Shown: piece after piece, positions 1-8,459 of the stretch | Position numbering within the stretch: the stretch's first letter is position 1 | How the letters are laid out: each line of letters opens with the position of its first letter | Source of the DNA: Rectinema sp003452735 | GTDB taxonomy: Bacteria; Spirochaetota; Spirochaetia; Treponematales; Rectinemataceae | Direction of reading: 5' to 3' | Length of the DNA stretch: 23,291 nucleotides | Assembly (NCBI GenBank): GCA_035415815.1 | Contig: DAOOGR010000025.1 | Coordinates: 1 to 23,291 of the forward strand | Translations under genes and position numbers: made by a program | The notes under the pieces: model-generated | What the model saw: only the letters and a program-made list of their open reading frames with translations | The model's database searches: none | What the model was told of the DNA's origin: nothing

Positions 1-580
1 TGGGTGGGCCTATGGCGACTACCAAATCCGGTGGTGGGTCTCTCCTACAGAGCTCATCGAGCGGTTCTGTGACCAATGCCTTTCTTCCGAAGGAACCATC
101 GTCCGTGACCACAATATGTTCATCTGCAATTGCTGCAAGCTCGTTCTGCATTATAAGAAGATCCTTTGTTCGAGCCCCCGAGATGACCGTAACCCTATTC
201 CCCGCTTGCTTTAGAGCTTTTGCAATTGGGTATAACGGAGCTAGGCCTATTCCGCCGCCCACACAGACTGTCCAGCCGTAGAGTTCGATATGCGTTGGAT
301 TTCCCAAAGGGCCAAGCAGGATTACCTTGTCTCCTGGATTCTTGAGAGCAAGCTTATGCGTGCTGGCGCCAACGGTCTGAAAGATCAAAGTCACTGTTCC
401 TCGATCTGGGTCTGCATCCGCTATAGTAAGTGGAATTCGTTCCGAATACTCATCATCGCACATCACAATGACAAACTGCCCTGGCTTGCGTTCGCGAGCT
501 ACAAGGGGCGCCTCAACTTCGATTCGGAAAACCTCTTCCGAAAGCTGTACTTTTGAAACTACATTATGCATGCTTTGCAT
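1..580 (-). CDS. NfnA/SudB-like FAD/NAD-binding oxidoreductase subunit (3' part cut off)
   Basis: Partial flavoprotein of the ferredoxin-NADP+ reductase fold, like the small subunit of NADH-dependent ferredoxin:NADP+ oxidoreductase (NfnA) or sulfide dehydrogenase beta (SudB), and related to the dihydroorotate dehydrogenase electron-transfer subunit PyrK. It reads leftward off the window, leaving 193 visible residues. Visible motifs are PGQF at 33-36 and ERIPLTIAD at 47-55 (FAD binding), GPLGNP at 90-95, and GGGIGLAPLYPIA at 108-120 (NAD(P) binding). The C-terminal cysteines that would hold a 2Fe-2S cluster lie beyond the edge. The ATG at 580 is preceded by GGAG at 587-590, 6 nt away. A partner NfnB/GltA-type subunit would be expected just left of the window. 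Choosing between NfnA, SudB and PyrK needs that neighbour. The family call is firm, the exact role is not. Confidence 0.85.
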   Translation of the reverse strand, partial: MQSMHNVVSKVQLSEEVFRIEVEAPLVARERKPGQFVIVMCDDEYSERIPLTIADADPDRGTVTLIFQTVGASTHKLALKNPGDKVILLGPLGNPTHIELYGWTVCVGGGIGLAPLYPIAKALKQAGNRVTVISGARTKDLLIMQNELAAIADEHIVVTDDGSFGRKALVTEPLDELCRRDPPPDLVVAIGPP

Positions 581-601
581 TTTTAACTCCGCGGATATTT
601 T

Positions 602-673
602 AGCGGGGATTAGTGATTTTTGTCCATAAACCAAACCATTCCCTTTGTGCTTATTCCTTTTGTAATCTCCGCT
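602..673. repeat. long-range inverted repeat in the divergent intergenic region
   Basis: An 11-base arm at 602-612 (AGCGGGGATTA) is matched by its reverse complement at 663-673 (TAATCTCCGCT), with one position that becomes a G-U pair in RNA. The 50-base interval between them shows no gene. On the + strand the second arm runs into five T residues (673-677). The repeat lies between the NfnA-like gene (-) and the nucleoside phosphorylase (+). It could be a structured leader, an operator pair or chance. Confidence 0.4.
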
Positions 674-767
674 TTTTGCAGTTATGCTTCGAATATGCCT
701 ATACAATACTCCAACTTGAGAAGAGAATAGTACAATAGAAAACCGATTAAAAGAAGAAGGAGTACCG

Positions 768-1580
768 ATGTCCCTACCAATCGTATCTCAAAAGCTCGAA
801 GATGAAGCCCTTTTCAAACCTCTCGATTTTCTGGCATACCTGAAAAAGACCGGAATTGCATTGTCGCATAGGCCTGCGCCTGACGCCATTATTTTAAGTT
901 ACCAGAAGAGCCTTTCCGATTTTGTTCAGGCTACATATCCTTGCGAGCGAGCCAAAGGCTATTTTGGCCACTTCGTTCATTACCTAGATTTATCAAAGGC
1001 AGATATACCAGATAAGGATTCGCTGATAAGCAATAAGATCATCGCTATCTCTTCAGACTTCGGTGTGGGAGCTCCGGCTGCCGCCGTAATGCTAGAGGAA
1101 TTAATCGCATGGGGAGTGAGGGAATTCATATCGATTGGATTCGCAGGATCGCTCCGCGAAGATCTACCACCAGGCTCGCTTGTGGTCTGCGATAACGCTT
1201 TTCGCGATGAAGGCACTTCCTATCACTATATCGAGACTACTGCACCGGCGACTCCTGATCCCAGGTTAACATCGAAGCTAGAGAGTTGCCTTGCTTCTAC
1301 AGGACTTTCTTACACGAAGGGACCAACTTGGACCACAGACGCCATTTATCGAGAGACTCCATCAGAAGTTCAGTACTTCCGCGAACAGGGTGCCCTTGTG
1401 GCGGATATGGAAGCAGCTGCGCTCTTTGCAGTAGCGAAATACCGCAGCGTCCCTATAGCATCCTGTTTTTCGGTATCCGATACGCTTGCTTATCTGGAAT
1501 GGAGGCCTGAGTTTCATGCCGAGCCAACAATGCAGGGGCTCGAGATGTTGTTCTCATGTGCCGTAAGGGCGCTGAAATAG
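768..1580 (+). CDS. nucleoside phosphorylase (uridine/purine phosphorylase family)
   Basis: A 270-residue protein of the PNP/UDP phosphorylase superfamily, which splits a ribonucleoside with phosphate into a free base and (deoxy)ribose-1-phosphate in cytoplasmic salvage. The family signature is clear: a Gly-rich GFAGSL at 124-129 and DMEAAALFAVA at 213-223, whose Met-Glu contacts ribose. An S-D pair at 237-238 corresponds to the base-specificity loop. The first 90 residues are less typical and make the protein slightly longer than many family members. The start is supported by AAGAAGGAG at 754-762, 5 nt from the ATG. It is transcribed alone and converges on the nucleotidyltransferase gene. 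Substrate preference (uridine-like or purine) cannot be decided here; the overall look is closer to uridine phosphorylase-like proteins. Confidence 0.85.
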   Translation: MSLPIVSQKLEDEALFKPLDFLAYLKKTGIALSHRPAPDAIILSYQKSLSDFVQATYPCERAKGYFGHFVHYLDLSKADIPDKDSLISNKIIAISSDFGVGAPAAAVMLEELIAWGVREFISIGFAGSLREDLPPGSLVVCDNAFRDEGTSYHYIETTAPATPDPRLTSKLESCLASTGLSYTKGPTWTTDAIYRETPSEVQYFREQGALVADMEAAALFAVAKYRSVPIASCFSVSDTLAYLEWRPEFHAEPTMQGLEMLFSCAVRALK

Positions 1581-1626
1581 CTCAGCAATAGCATTCTAAT
1601 ATCATCAAGCGATGTAAAAACCACTT

Positions 1627-3273
1627 TCAAGTATGTACTCTGCTCTCTGCCGGCCATGTACCGGATACAGGGGACATAGGCAGAACGACACTCTTCTCTC
1701 CCAGGATCGTGCCTGGATTCAATACCGAATTGCAGCCAATCTCGCAATAATCACCTATGAGCGCCCCGAATTTTGCAAGTCCTGTTTCGATCTTTTCCTG
1801 AGAGTCTAGAGATTTTACCCTAACAGGCTTTCCATCGAGTCTAAAGTTCGAAAGAATTACTCCCGCTCCAATGTGGGCATGATGCCCCAGGACAGAATCT
1901 CCCACATAGTTGAAGTGTGGCGCTTGCGCTCTTTCCAATAGAATACAATGCTTGAATTCGCTCGCGTGCCCCAATACAACTCCTGAACCCGCGAGCAATC
2001 CTCCTCGAATGTAACAGCTACTACGAATTTCGCAACCTTTTCCGATCCATGCGGGTCCGCGGATAAAAGCTCCTTCTTCTATGATGCAGCCTTCGTCGAT
2101 GAAAACATCAGCTTCAATGTGAACACCTTTTGGAACAGAAGATCGGATTCTTTCTCCCGATACCGCATCAAGTTTAGATCTGAGATAGGAATCGAGTAGC
2201 CTGAGCACATCCCATGGCACATTGACTTGCGCAAACAGATCCTCAAATTCGGCACATTCTCTATATTCATTGGGTTCAAAGCGCCATAGTCTAGGGAAGG
2301 ACTCGATTTTCTGGTTATTGAAAAGAGGAGATGGATAGACTCCTTCTGCTACGAGCCTAGAGATCCGTTGCCTTACTTCTTGCAGATCTTCTGGGTTGGT
2401 AAGGCCAAAACTCAACTCGCTTGCAGCGAGCATGCGCACTCGTGCTCCTTTTTTCTCGACCAGGCTCTGGATCAAATCGGGCAACAGGAATTCCTGCGTA
2501 GGAGATTCGATATATCGATCTAGAAATTCGAGCCAGCCTTGCCATGCATAATCGAAAATAGAGGAATTCAAGCCCCAAAAGTTCATGGAAACATAAGTAT
2601 CAGGACTTAATTCAACGATACTCTCGCCTTGTCTAGAATAAAAACAGTTTCCTTCGCGCCATACCTTCTTGTGTTCGATTATCTTTTCAAGATATCCGTC
2701 GTCGCGTAAGGTGCATATTCCCCGTGACACAGTTCCAGAAGCTGGAACTACATCCTCCAATTTATAGCCTGCGAAGCATAATTCTTCGGGATTATGAAAT
2801 AGATGGGAACCTACTGCCTCGAATGCACGGCGGCCATAGTAATCGTCGGCATTGATAATTGCAAAAGTCTCGCCTTGGACGAAAAACTCTCTAGTGCAGA
2901 GAAGCGCATGAGCCGTTCCCCAGGGTTTGACTCGCTTACTCATCAAAAGGCGCTTACTCTCTCCAAGGCCGCCTTCTCTTGCATTTTCCTCATTCTCTCC
3001 ATAGATCTCTATAAGGGCTTTATCCAATAGAGAGTCTAATGTCTGATAAGCAAGTGAATAGCGAATGTCCGAAGGAAGGCGCGAAAGGACATTCGACCTG
3101 AAATCAGCCTCGATCTCTGGCCGAATCAGGAATATAACCTCGTTGAAGCCTGCTCTTCGAGCATCATAAATCGAATACTCGAGCAAGGTCTCTCCATTAG
3201 GACCAACCCCAGTAACCTGCTTTACTCCACCAAATCTGGAACCGATACCGGCTGCAAGAACCAATAGTTTCAT
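1627..3273 (-). CDS. sugar nucleotidyltransferase fused to a GlmU-like left-handed beta-helix domain
   Basis: A 548-residue two-domain protein. Residues 1 to about 300 form a nucleotidyltransferase domain: LAAGIGSRFGGVKQ at 6-19 is the nucleotide-binding loop, PWGTAHALL at 117-125, NADDYYG at 141-147 (metal and substrate acidic residues), and NFWGL at 231-235. After a linker with an aromatic patch, residues from about 350 to the end contain hexapeptide-like repeats of a left-handed beta-helix (IRGPAWIGKGCEI, YIRGGLLAGSGVVLGHA, APHFNYVGDSVLGHHAHIGAG). These resemble the C-terminal half of GlmU-like UDP-GlcNAc pyrophosphorylases. It probably transfers NMP to a sugar 1-phosphate, perhaps with an acyltransferase function as in GlmU. 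The N-terminal family usually occurs as a stand-alone protein of about 300 residues, so the fusion is notable. The ATG at 3273 is the only plausible start: an in-frame stop lies six codons upstream and there is no Shine-Dalgarno sequence. Confidence 0.8.
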   Translation of the reverse strand: MKLLVLAAGIGSRFGGVKQVTGVGPNGETLLEYSIYDARRAGFNEVIFLIRPEIEADFRSNVLSRLPSDIRYSLAYQTLDSLLDKALIEIYGENEENAREGGLGESKRLLMSKRVKPWGTAHALLCTREFFVQGETFAIINADDYYGRRAFEAVGSHLFHNPEELCFAGYKLEDVVPASGTVSRGICTLRDDGYLEKIIEHKKVWREGNCFYSRQGESIVELSPDTYVSMNFWGLNSSIFDYAWQGWLEFLDRYIESPTQEFLLPDLIQSLVEKKGARVRMLAASELSFGLTNPEDLQEVRQRISRLVAEGVYPSPLFNNQKIESFPRLWRFEPNEYRECAEFEDLFAQVNVPWDVLRLLDSYLRSKLDAVSGERIRSSVPKGVHIEADVFIDEGCIIEEGAFIRGPAWIGKGCEIRSSCYIRGGLLAGSGVVLGHASEFKHCILLERAQAPHFNYVGDSVLGHHAHIGAGVILSNFRLDGKPVRVKSLDSQEKIETGLAKFGALIGDYCEIGCNSVLNPGTILGEKSVVLPMSPVSGTWPAESRVHT

Positions 3274-3371
3274 GGCTAAATGATGCGCATTCTAATGGCT
3301 CTGGTCAAGCTAGCGCTTTTCATCTTCTGCCGATCAGCCTTTGGTATTTTATATAGTTTTTTATATATATA

Positions 3372-3391
3372 GAGCTAATACTTCTTAGCTC
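3372..3391. promoter_or_regulatory. perfect inverted repeat upstream of nifJ
   Basis: GAGCTAA at 3372-3378 and TTAGCTC at 3385-3391 are perfect reverse complements around a 6-base centre. They sit just after an A/T run (3351-3370) and about 35 bases upstream of the nifJ -35 box. There is no T tract after the arms, so a terminator is unlikely. An operator for nifJ, or a cruciform element between the two divergent genes, is the better reading. I do not recognise the motif as that of a known regulator. Confidence 0.4.
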
Positions 3392-3425
3392 AATCCCACA
3401 AAGGATCCATAATGCCAAATCGCTA

Positions 3426-3454
3426 TTGAAATATCCATAGAATGGTTGTAGGAT
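3426..3454 (+). promoter_or_regulatory. candidate sigma70-type promoter of nifJ
   Basis: TTGAAA at 3426-3431 (5 of 6 to the -35 consensus) and TAGGAT at 3449-3454 (4 of 6 to the -10) are 17 bases apart. Transcription would start near 3461 and give a leader of about 50 bases before the nifJ start. Confidence 0.4.
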
Positions 3455-3513
3455 ATAGCGGGTCAAGTTTCGAGACCGTATTCTAATATCTTAAATCTTA
3501 GAGGAATAACACA

Positions 3514-6500
3514 ATGACTAATACCAAGAACATGGTAATGATCGACGGAAATGCCGCTGCGGCCCATGTCGCACACGCATGTTCGGATGTCATCGCTATC
3601 TACCCGATTACACCTTCTTCGCCTATGGGAGAGTTAGCGGATGAATTCTCTTCAATGGGCAGAAATAATATATGGGGTACTGTTCCACAGGTAGTCGAAA
3701 TGCAGTCGGAAGCCGGTGCGGCCGGAACTGTGCATGGTGCACTTACAACAGGTGCGCTATCCACGACATTTACCGCTTCTCAAGGTCTTTTGCTAATGAT
3801 TCCGAATATGTTCAAAATCGCAGGCGAAGCAATACCTACTGTATTTCACATTGCCGCACGTGCGATTGCCGCACATGCACTCTCGATCTTTGGAGATCAT
3901 CAAGATGTGATGGCTACCCGTCAAACCGGCTGGGCTCTTCTTGCTTCCAACAATGTCCAGGAGGTTATGGATCTCGCTCTCATTGCTCATGCTGCTACAC
4001 TCAAGGCGCGCGTTCCGTTTCTGCATTTCTTCGATGGTTTCCGCACTTCTCATGAGGTTTCCAAAATCGAGGAACTCTCATACGACACAATACGAGCAAT
4101 GATTCCCGAAGAAAAGGTGCGTGAGCATCGTGCCCGTGGACTAAGCCCCGAGCATCCTGTTATTCGCGGGACAAGCCAAAATCCCGATGTCTACTTTCAA
4201 GGACGAGAGACAATAAACAAGCTATATGAGGCGACTCCTGCTATTGTCGAAGAGACGATGAAACAGTTTGCCGAACTTACTGGCCGCGCGTACAAGCTCT
4301 TCGACTATGTAGGCGCTAAAGACGCAGAGCGCGTAATAATCCTTATGGGCTCGGGCGCCGACACTGCCGAAGAGACCGCCGAACACCTTGTAAAACAAGG
4401 CGAAAAAGTCGGTGTGATCAAAGTTCACCTCTACAGGCCCTTCTCTGTCGAGCATTTCATCAAGACCATCCCAGCAACGGTCAAGTCAATCGCGGTTCTC
4501 GATCGCACAAAAGAATCGGGCTCTATTGGCGAGCCCCTCTATGAAGATGTACGAACTTCAATTGGGGAAGCAATGGGCAATCATTCTGCACCTTTCAACA
4601 ACTGGCCTACAGTGGTGGGCGGGCGATATGGGCTCGGATCCTATGAATTTACACCGGCCATGGTCAAGGCAGTATTCGACAATCTGAAGCTTGAGCATCC
4701 AAAGAATCACTTCACGATTGGCATAAACGATGATGTGAGCTTTACGAGCTTGCCCTATGACGAGGAATTCCACTTGCCAGGCGATGGTATTGTTCAGTGT
4801 CTGTTCTATGGGCTTGGATCGGATGGAACTGTAGGTGCAAACAAGAACTCCATCAAGATAATCGGCGATGAAACCGACAACTGCGCTCAAGGTTATTTTG
4901 TCTACGATTCCAGGAAAGCTGGCACCTATACAATAAGCCACCTTCGCTTTGGTCCCAAGCAGATAAATAAGCCATATCTGATAACAAAAGCTGATTTTCT
5001 CGCATGCCACAAGTTCAGCTTTATTGAAAGGATAGACATGCTCGCCAATATCAAAGTTGGCGGGACCTTCCTTCTAAATAGCCCTTATCCCGCCGATGAA
5101 GTATGGGACAATTTGCCAATAGAAGTACAAAAGGAGATCATCGATAAGAAGCTAAGCTTCTATGTCATCGATGCTATGGCCATAGCCGATAAAGCTGGAA
5201 TGGGCACGCGCATCAACACTATCATGCAGACCGCATTTTTCAAGATCTCCGGCGTATTGCCCGAAGAACAAGCAGTCGAGCTCATTAAAAAGTACACGAA
5301 AAAGACCTATATGCGAAAAGGTGCCGATGTCGTCCAGAAAAACCTCGATGCAATAGATCTAGCACTGAATGCTACACATAAAGTCAAGATTGGCCAAGCA
5401 AATAGCACGAAGCACATGCTCCCACCAGTGCCAGATACGGCTCCCAAGTTCGTACGCGAAACGTTAGGCGAGATAATTGCACAACGCGGTGAGAAAATGC
5501 CCGTTTCAAAGCTGCCACTCGATGGAACCTTCCCTACCGGCACAACGCAATACGAAAAGCGCAATATCGCCGAAAAGATCCCTGTATGGGATCCATCCCT
5601 ATGCACCCAATGCGGCAACTGCAGCCTAGTCTGCCCTCATGGCGTAATCCGCATGAAAGCTTATGATCCTGCAATCCTTAAAAATGCGCCTTCTACCTTC
5701 AAGAGCGTCGACGGAAAAGGCAAGGATGTTGCGGGTCTCAAAGTCACCGTGCAAGTTGCGCCCGAGGATTGTACGGGTTGCGGAGCGTGCATCAATATCT
5801 GCCCAGCTATCGATAGAGCCAACCCCGGTAGAAAAGCAATCAACTTTGGATCGCAGATCGAGCTCCGCGATACTGAAAAGCAAAACTGGGACTTCTTCCT
5901 CTCCATTCCTGAGACCGATAGCAAATTCCTCAACCTCTCGATTCCAAAAGGCATAGCAATGAAGCGGCCGCTATTCGAATTCTCCGGAGCATGCGCAGGC
6001 TGTGGCGAGACCCCATATATCAAGCTTGTAAGTCAGCTGTTTGGCGACAGAGCAATTATAGCCAATGCAACTGGCTGTTCCTCTATCTATGGCGGGAATC
6101 TGCCTACTACGCCCTATACTAAGAGAGCGGACGGCAGAGGGCCGGCTTGGTCCAACAGCCTATTCGAGGATGCTGCTGAGTTTGGATATGGTATGCGCCT
6201 CACTTCGGACAAACAGAACGAATATGCTCAACAGCTTCTTGCTTCGGCTAAAGGCAAAGGCATTCCCGAAGAACTCGCAGACAGGCTTCTCTCCAATACT
6301 CAAGAGAGCGATGAACAGATCGAAGCTCAGCGCGTCGATGTAGCTGCACTCAGAGAATGCCTTGCTGGCAAGACCGAAGGCTGGGCTAAAGAACTCGACA
6401 ATGTAGCTGAAGCGCTTATCCGCCGTTCTGTATGGATTTTCGGTGGAGATGGATGGGCTTACGACATAGGTTTTGGTGGTCTCGACCATGTTATTGCCTC

Positions 6501-7074
6501 GGGCAAAAACGTTAATTTGCTTGTGCTGGATACCGAAGTCTACTCCAACACTGGAGGCCAGGCCTCTAAGGCCACCCCAATCGGAGCAATCGCTCGCTTT
6601 GCCACAGCAGGAAAGGAGACTTCCAAGAAAGACCTTGGCATGATCGCAGCAAGCTATGGTTATGTCTATGTTGCACAAATCGCATTGGGAGCCAATATGG
6701 TTCAAGCAATCAAGGCCATCCGTGAGGCTGAGAGCTATAATGGGCCTTCTATCGTCATCGCATATTCGCATTGTATCAACCATGGCATCGATATGATGAA
6801 GGGTATGGATCAACAGAAAATGGCCGTCCAAAGCGGTATGTGGCCGCTATATCGCTACGATCCGAGGCTTAAAGCTCAAGGCAAGAATCCATTCCAGCTT
6901 GATTCTAGAGAGCCCGATTATTCAAAGCTCGAGCAATACATGTATGCGGAAGTCCGCTTCAAAAGCCTTGTTCAAGCTAGCCCAGAGCGTGCAAAGGTCC
7001 TGTTCGAGAAACAGCGCGACCTTATCGAACGCCGGTATAAGGAGTACCGCTATTTGGCGGACAGGCCTTTCTAA
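3514..7074 (+). CDS. nifJ: pyruvate:ferredoxin (flavodoxin) oxidoreductase, single-chain
   Basis: A full-length 1186-residue PFOR that converts pyruvate, CoA and oxidised ferredoxin to acetyl-CoA, CO2 and reduced ferredoxin in the cytoplasm of anaerobes. Domain order is standard. The N-terminal pyrimidine-binding domain carries YPITPSSPMGE, followed by the CoA/gamma region. The bacterioferredoxin domain has two 4Fe-4S sites (Cys 697, 700, 703, 707 and Cys 753, 756, 759, 763). The C-terminal TPP domain has GDGWAYDIGFGGLDH at 978-992 and DTEVYSNTGGQ at 1006-1016. Cys 827, 830, 855 and 1087 match the four ligands of the TPP-proximal cluster. Length is as expected for the family and no break is visible. 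AGAGGAA at 3500-3506 lies 7 nt before the ATG. It is monocistronic, ended by the terminator at 7119-7147. The reduced ferredoxin it makes could feed the NfnA/SudB-like enzyme at the left edge (inference). Confidence 0.98.
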   Translation: MTNTKNMVMIDGNAAAAHVAHACSDVIAIYPITPSSPMGELADEFSSMGRNNIWGTVPQVVEMQSEAGAAGTVHGALTTGALSTTFTASQGLLLMIPNMFKIAGEAIPTVFHIAARAIAAHALSIFGDHQDVMATRQTGWALLASNNVQEVMDLALIAHAATLKARVPFLHFFDGFRTSHEVSKIEELSYDTIRAMIPEEKVREHRARGLSPEHPVIRGTSQNPDVYFQGRETINKLYEATPAIVEETMKQFAELTGRAYKLFDYVGAKDAERVIILMGSGADTAEETAEHLVKQGEKVGVIKVHLYRPFSVEHFIKTIPATVKSIAVLDRTKESGSIGEPLYEDVRTSIGEAMGNHSAPFNNWPTVVGGRYGLGSYEFTPAMVKAVFDNLKLEHPKNHFTIGINDDVSFTSLPYDEEFHLPGDGIVQCLFYGLGSDGTVGANKNSIKIIGDETDNCAQGYFVYDSRKAGTYTISHLRFGPKQINKPYLITKADFLACHKFSFIERIDMLANIKVGGTFLLNSPYPADEVWDNLPIEVQKEIIDKKLSFYVIDAMAIADKAGMGTRINTIMQTAFFKISGVLPEEQAVELIKKYTKKTYMRKGADVVQKNLDAIDLALNATHKVKIGQANSTKHMLPPVPDTAPKFVRETLGEIIAQRGEKMPVSKLPLDGTFPTGTTQYEKRNIAEKIPVWDPSLCTQCGNCSLVCPHGVIRMKAYDPAILKNAPSTFKSVDGKGKDVAGLKVTVQVAPEDCTGCGACINICPAIDRANPGRKAINFGSQIELRDTEKQNWDFFLSIPETDSKFLNLSIPKGIAMKRPLFEFSGACAGCGETPYIKLVSQLFGDRAIIANATGCSSIYGGNLPTTPYTKRADGRGPAWSNSLFEDAAEFGYGMRLTSDKQNEYAQQLLASAKGKGIPEELADRLLSNTQESDEQIEAQRVDVAALRECLAGKTEGWAKELDNVAEALIRRSVWIFGGDGWAYDIGFGGLDHVIASGKNVNLLVLDTEVYSNTGGQASKATPIGAIARFATAGKETSKKDLGMIAASYGYVYVAQIALGANMVQAIKAIREAESYNGPSIVIAYSHCINHGIDMMKGMDQQKMAVQSGMWPLYRYDPRLKAQGKNPFQLDSREPDYSKLEQYMYAEVRFKSLVQASPERAKVLFEKQRDLIERRYKEYRYLADRPF

Positions 7075-7118
7075 TCTCTAGAATAGTTTTTATCGGATAG
7101 GCTTTGCTTCTGAATACG

Positions 7119-7147
7119 AAAGCCACCTCGCATCGAGGTGGCTTTTT
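7119..7147 (+). terminator. rho-independent terminator of nifJ
   Basis: A perfect 12-base-pair stem (7119-7130 with 7134-7145) with a 3-base CAT loop is GC-rich near the loop. The second arm runs into five T residues (7143-7147). It lies 45 bases after the nifJ stop codon. Confidence 0.95.
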
Positions 7148-7159
7148 CAATTTCCAATA

Positions 7160-7189
7160 TTGACCTTTGTGGTCATTTTCTTCTAGAGT
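7160..7189 (+). promoter_or_regulatory. candidate promoter with embedded palindrome, upstream of the vanZ-like gene
   Basis: TTGACC at 7160-7165 and TAGAGT at 7184-7189 are 18 bases apart and resemble a weak sigma70 promoter. The -35 box overlaps a perfect inverted repeat, TGACC-N5-GGTCA, at 7161-7175, which could be an operator. Transcription would begin only a few bases before the ATG at 7201. Confidence 0.35.
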
Positions 7190-7200
7190 GGCAATACTCG

Positions 7201-7563
7201 ATGAATACAATAAAATCATATAAGTGGACCATTGCTAGCGCAATAGCAGTGCTCGTTCTGCTTCTTATACCATCCCAAGCATTTCAAAAAGCACCTCAAA
7301 GCCTTATTGGCCTTGATAAATTCGTACATGCGATTCTTTTTGGAGCTATGACAGCAATTTTTTGTGCTGAACATAGGGCTCTAAAAAAAATGAACCCAAA
7401 ATTTCTTTTGAGCCTTATCATAATCAGCGCTTTTGCATTTCTCACCGAAATCAGCCAGCTCCTTACAATAACAAGACACTTCGATTTAAAGGATTTTGGA
7501 GCTGATACAATTGGAATTGCTACAGCTCTTGTAGTCATGCGAATTGCATCACTACTTTCGTGA
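7201..7563 (+). CDS. VanZ-like family membrane protein
   Basis: A 120-residue integral membrane protein of the VanZ-like family. The core pattern is DKFVHAILFGAMTA near residues 40-53, then a hydrophobic stretch, then LTEISQLLTITRHFDLKDFGADTIGI, the usual signature around Glu-Gln and Phe-Asp. I see about four membrane segments. VanZ of Enterococcus gives low-level teicoplanin resistance; the role of most homologues is unknown and a cell-envelope function is only a guess. The ATG at 7201 is preferred over an in-frame GTG at 7138 because the latter lies inside the nifJ terminator stem. The ribosome site is weak (AGAGTGG at 7185-7191). The next gene starts 73 bases downstream. Confidence 0.8.
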   Translation: MNTIKSYKWTIASAIAVLVLLLIPSQAFQKAPQSLIGLDKFVHAILFGAMTAIFCAEHRALKKMNPKFLLSLIIISAFAFLTEISQLLTITRHFDLKDFGADTIGIATALVVMRIASLLS

Positions 7564-7636
7564 GTTTTTCGGTAATTCGATGTAATATTCGATAGCAATT
7601 AGAAAATATAAAATGCTTTACTTAAGGGGAATCGCT

Positions 7637-8443
7637 ATGGAAAACATTGAAAAACAAAATTCCTCTGCTCAAAAAAATGATGCGACTCATGCTACAGAAA
7701 AGTTCTCAGAAATAGATTCATCTACTATGTTGCATCTGCAAAAATCCAGCTTCCTGTTTTTCTTAACAACGAGCATTTTCCTTGTTTTCTGTTTCATATT
7801 GACGACATTGATGCCCGGAATCGATTTTCTATCCTTCTATCCGCTGGAAATGTTAATACTTATGGGTTTATTAACTTTTGGTTTTCTAATAATCCATCTG
7901 AATAGAAAATTGGCTTGGTTAGAGCCCGCTCTTGTTATAGCTATTCTACCTCTGACTCTCCTAAAGTATTCTACTTCTATTTACAGCATGTGCATATTTA
8001 TTATTGCAGTTATCGAACTCAGTCGCTTGGGTTATTTTAGGCGTGCAACCACAATCAAAGCCTGTATCCTTGTCTCCTACTATGCCTTGAGTTTAGTGTT
8101 AATAGCCATTGCGCATAGAGAATTCTTCCTCGACATTATTATGTCGATTATCTTCCTATCTCTGTTTTTTATATATTTTCTTCCAATAATTCAAGATAGA
8201 TGGCAGATTGGCAAAACGAATCCGATCTATAAAATCAACCTAAGAGATCTAAATCTTTCATGCCGAGAGATGGACTTTCTAAGAGATTGCCTTCACGGAG
8301 CTACTTTCAAAGAAATAGCTTATAAGCACCATGTCAGCGAATCGACCGTTCGCAATACCTTTGCCCATATCTATCACAAATTCAACGCAGCAGACAGAAT
8401 GGACCTTTTGTCAAAGCTTGCTGCTTTTGATATCATCGAATAA
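7637..8443 (+). CDS. membrane protein with C-terminal LuxR-type HTH
   Basis: A 268-residue transcription regulator anchored in the membrane. A polar N-terminus of about 35 residues is followed by six predicted membrane segments (about 37-60, 66-88, 95-111, 113-133, 138-159, 163-186). The last 68 residues form a LuxR/GerE-type DNA-binding domain: LSCREMDFLRDCLHGATFKEIA at about 207-228, then the recognition region VSESTVRNTFAHIYHKF. There is no receiver or known ligand domain, so the membrane part is presumably the sensor (inference). The start is fixed by AAGGGGA at 7624-7630, 6 nt from the ATG; the frame is open slightly further upstream but without a ribosome site. A TATAAA box at 7607-7612 may be its -10. 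mazG follows after 16 bases, so the two are probably co-transcribed. The gene looks AT-richer than its neighbours. Confidence 0.8.
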   Translation: MENIEKQNSSAQKNDATHATEKFSEIDSSTMLHLQKSSFLFFLTTSIFLVFCFILTTLMPGIDFLSFYPLEMLILMGLLTFGFLIIHLNRKLAWLEPALVIAILPLTLLKYSTSIYSMCIFIIAVIELSRLGYFRRATTIKACILVSYYALSLVLIAIAHREFFLDIIMSIIFLSLFFIYFLPIIQDRWQIGKTNPIYKINLRDLNLSCREMDFLRDCLHGATFKEIAYKHHVSESTVRNTFAHIYHKFNAADRMDLLSKLAAFDIIE

Positions 8444-8459
8444 CTCAACAGAGGAATTT

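Noticed and set aside
3672..4055. 127-codon Cys/Arg-rich frame inside nifJ
   Set aside because: Frame-shifted shadow of the conserved N-terminal domain of PFOR.
6160..6831. 223-codon open frame antisense to nifJ
   Set aside because: Fully inside a well-conserved gene, no family resemblance and no ribosome site; a shadow of nifJ codon use.
7138..7200. GTG start giving the VanZ-like protein 21 more residues
   Set aside because: The codon lies inside the second arm of the nifJ terminator, and the added residues are not part of the family.
8331..8459. Extension of MazG into the LuxR-type gene
   Set aside because: The added residues are a shadow of the HTH domain; AGAGGAA supports the start at 8460.
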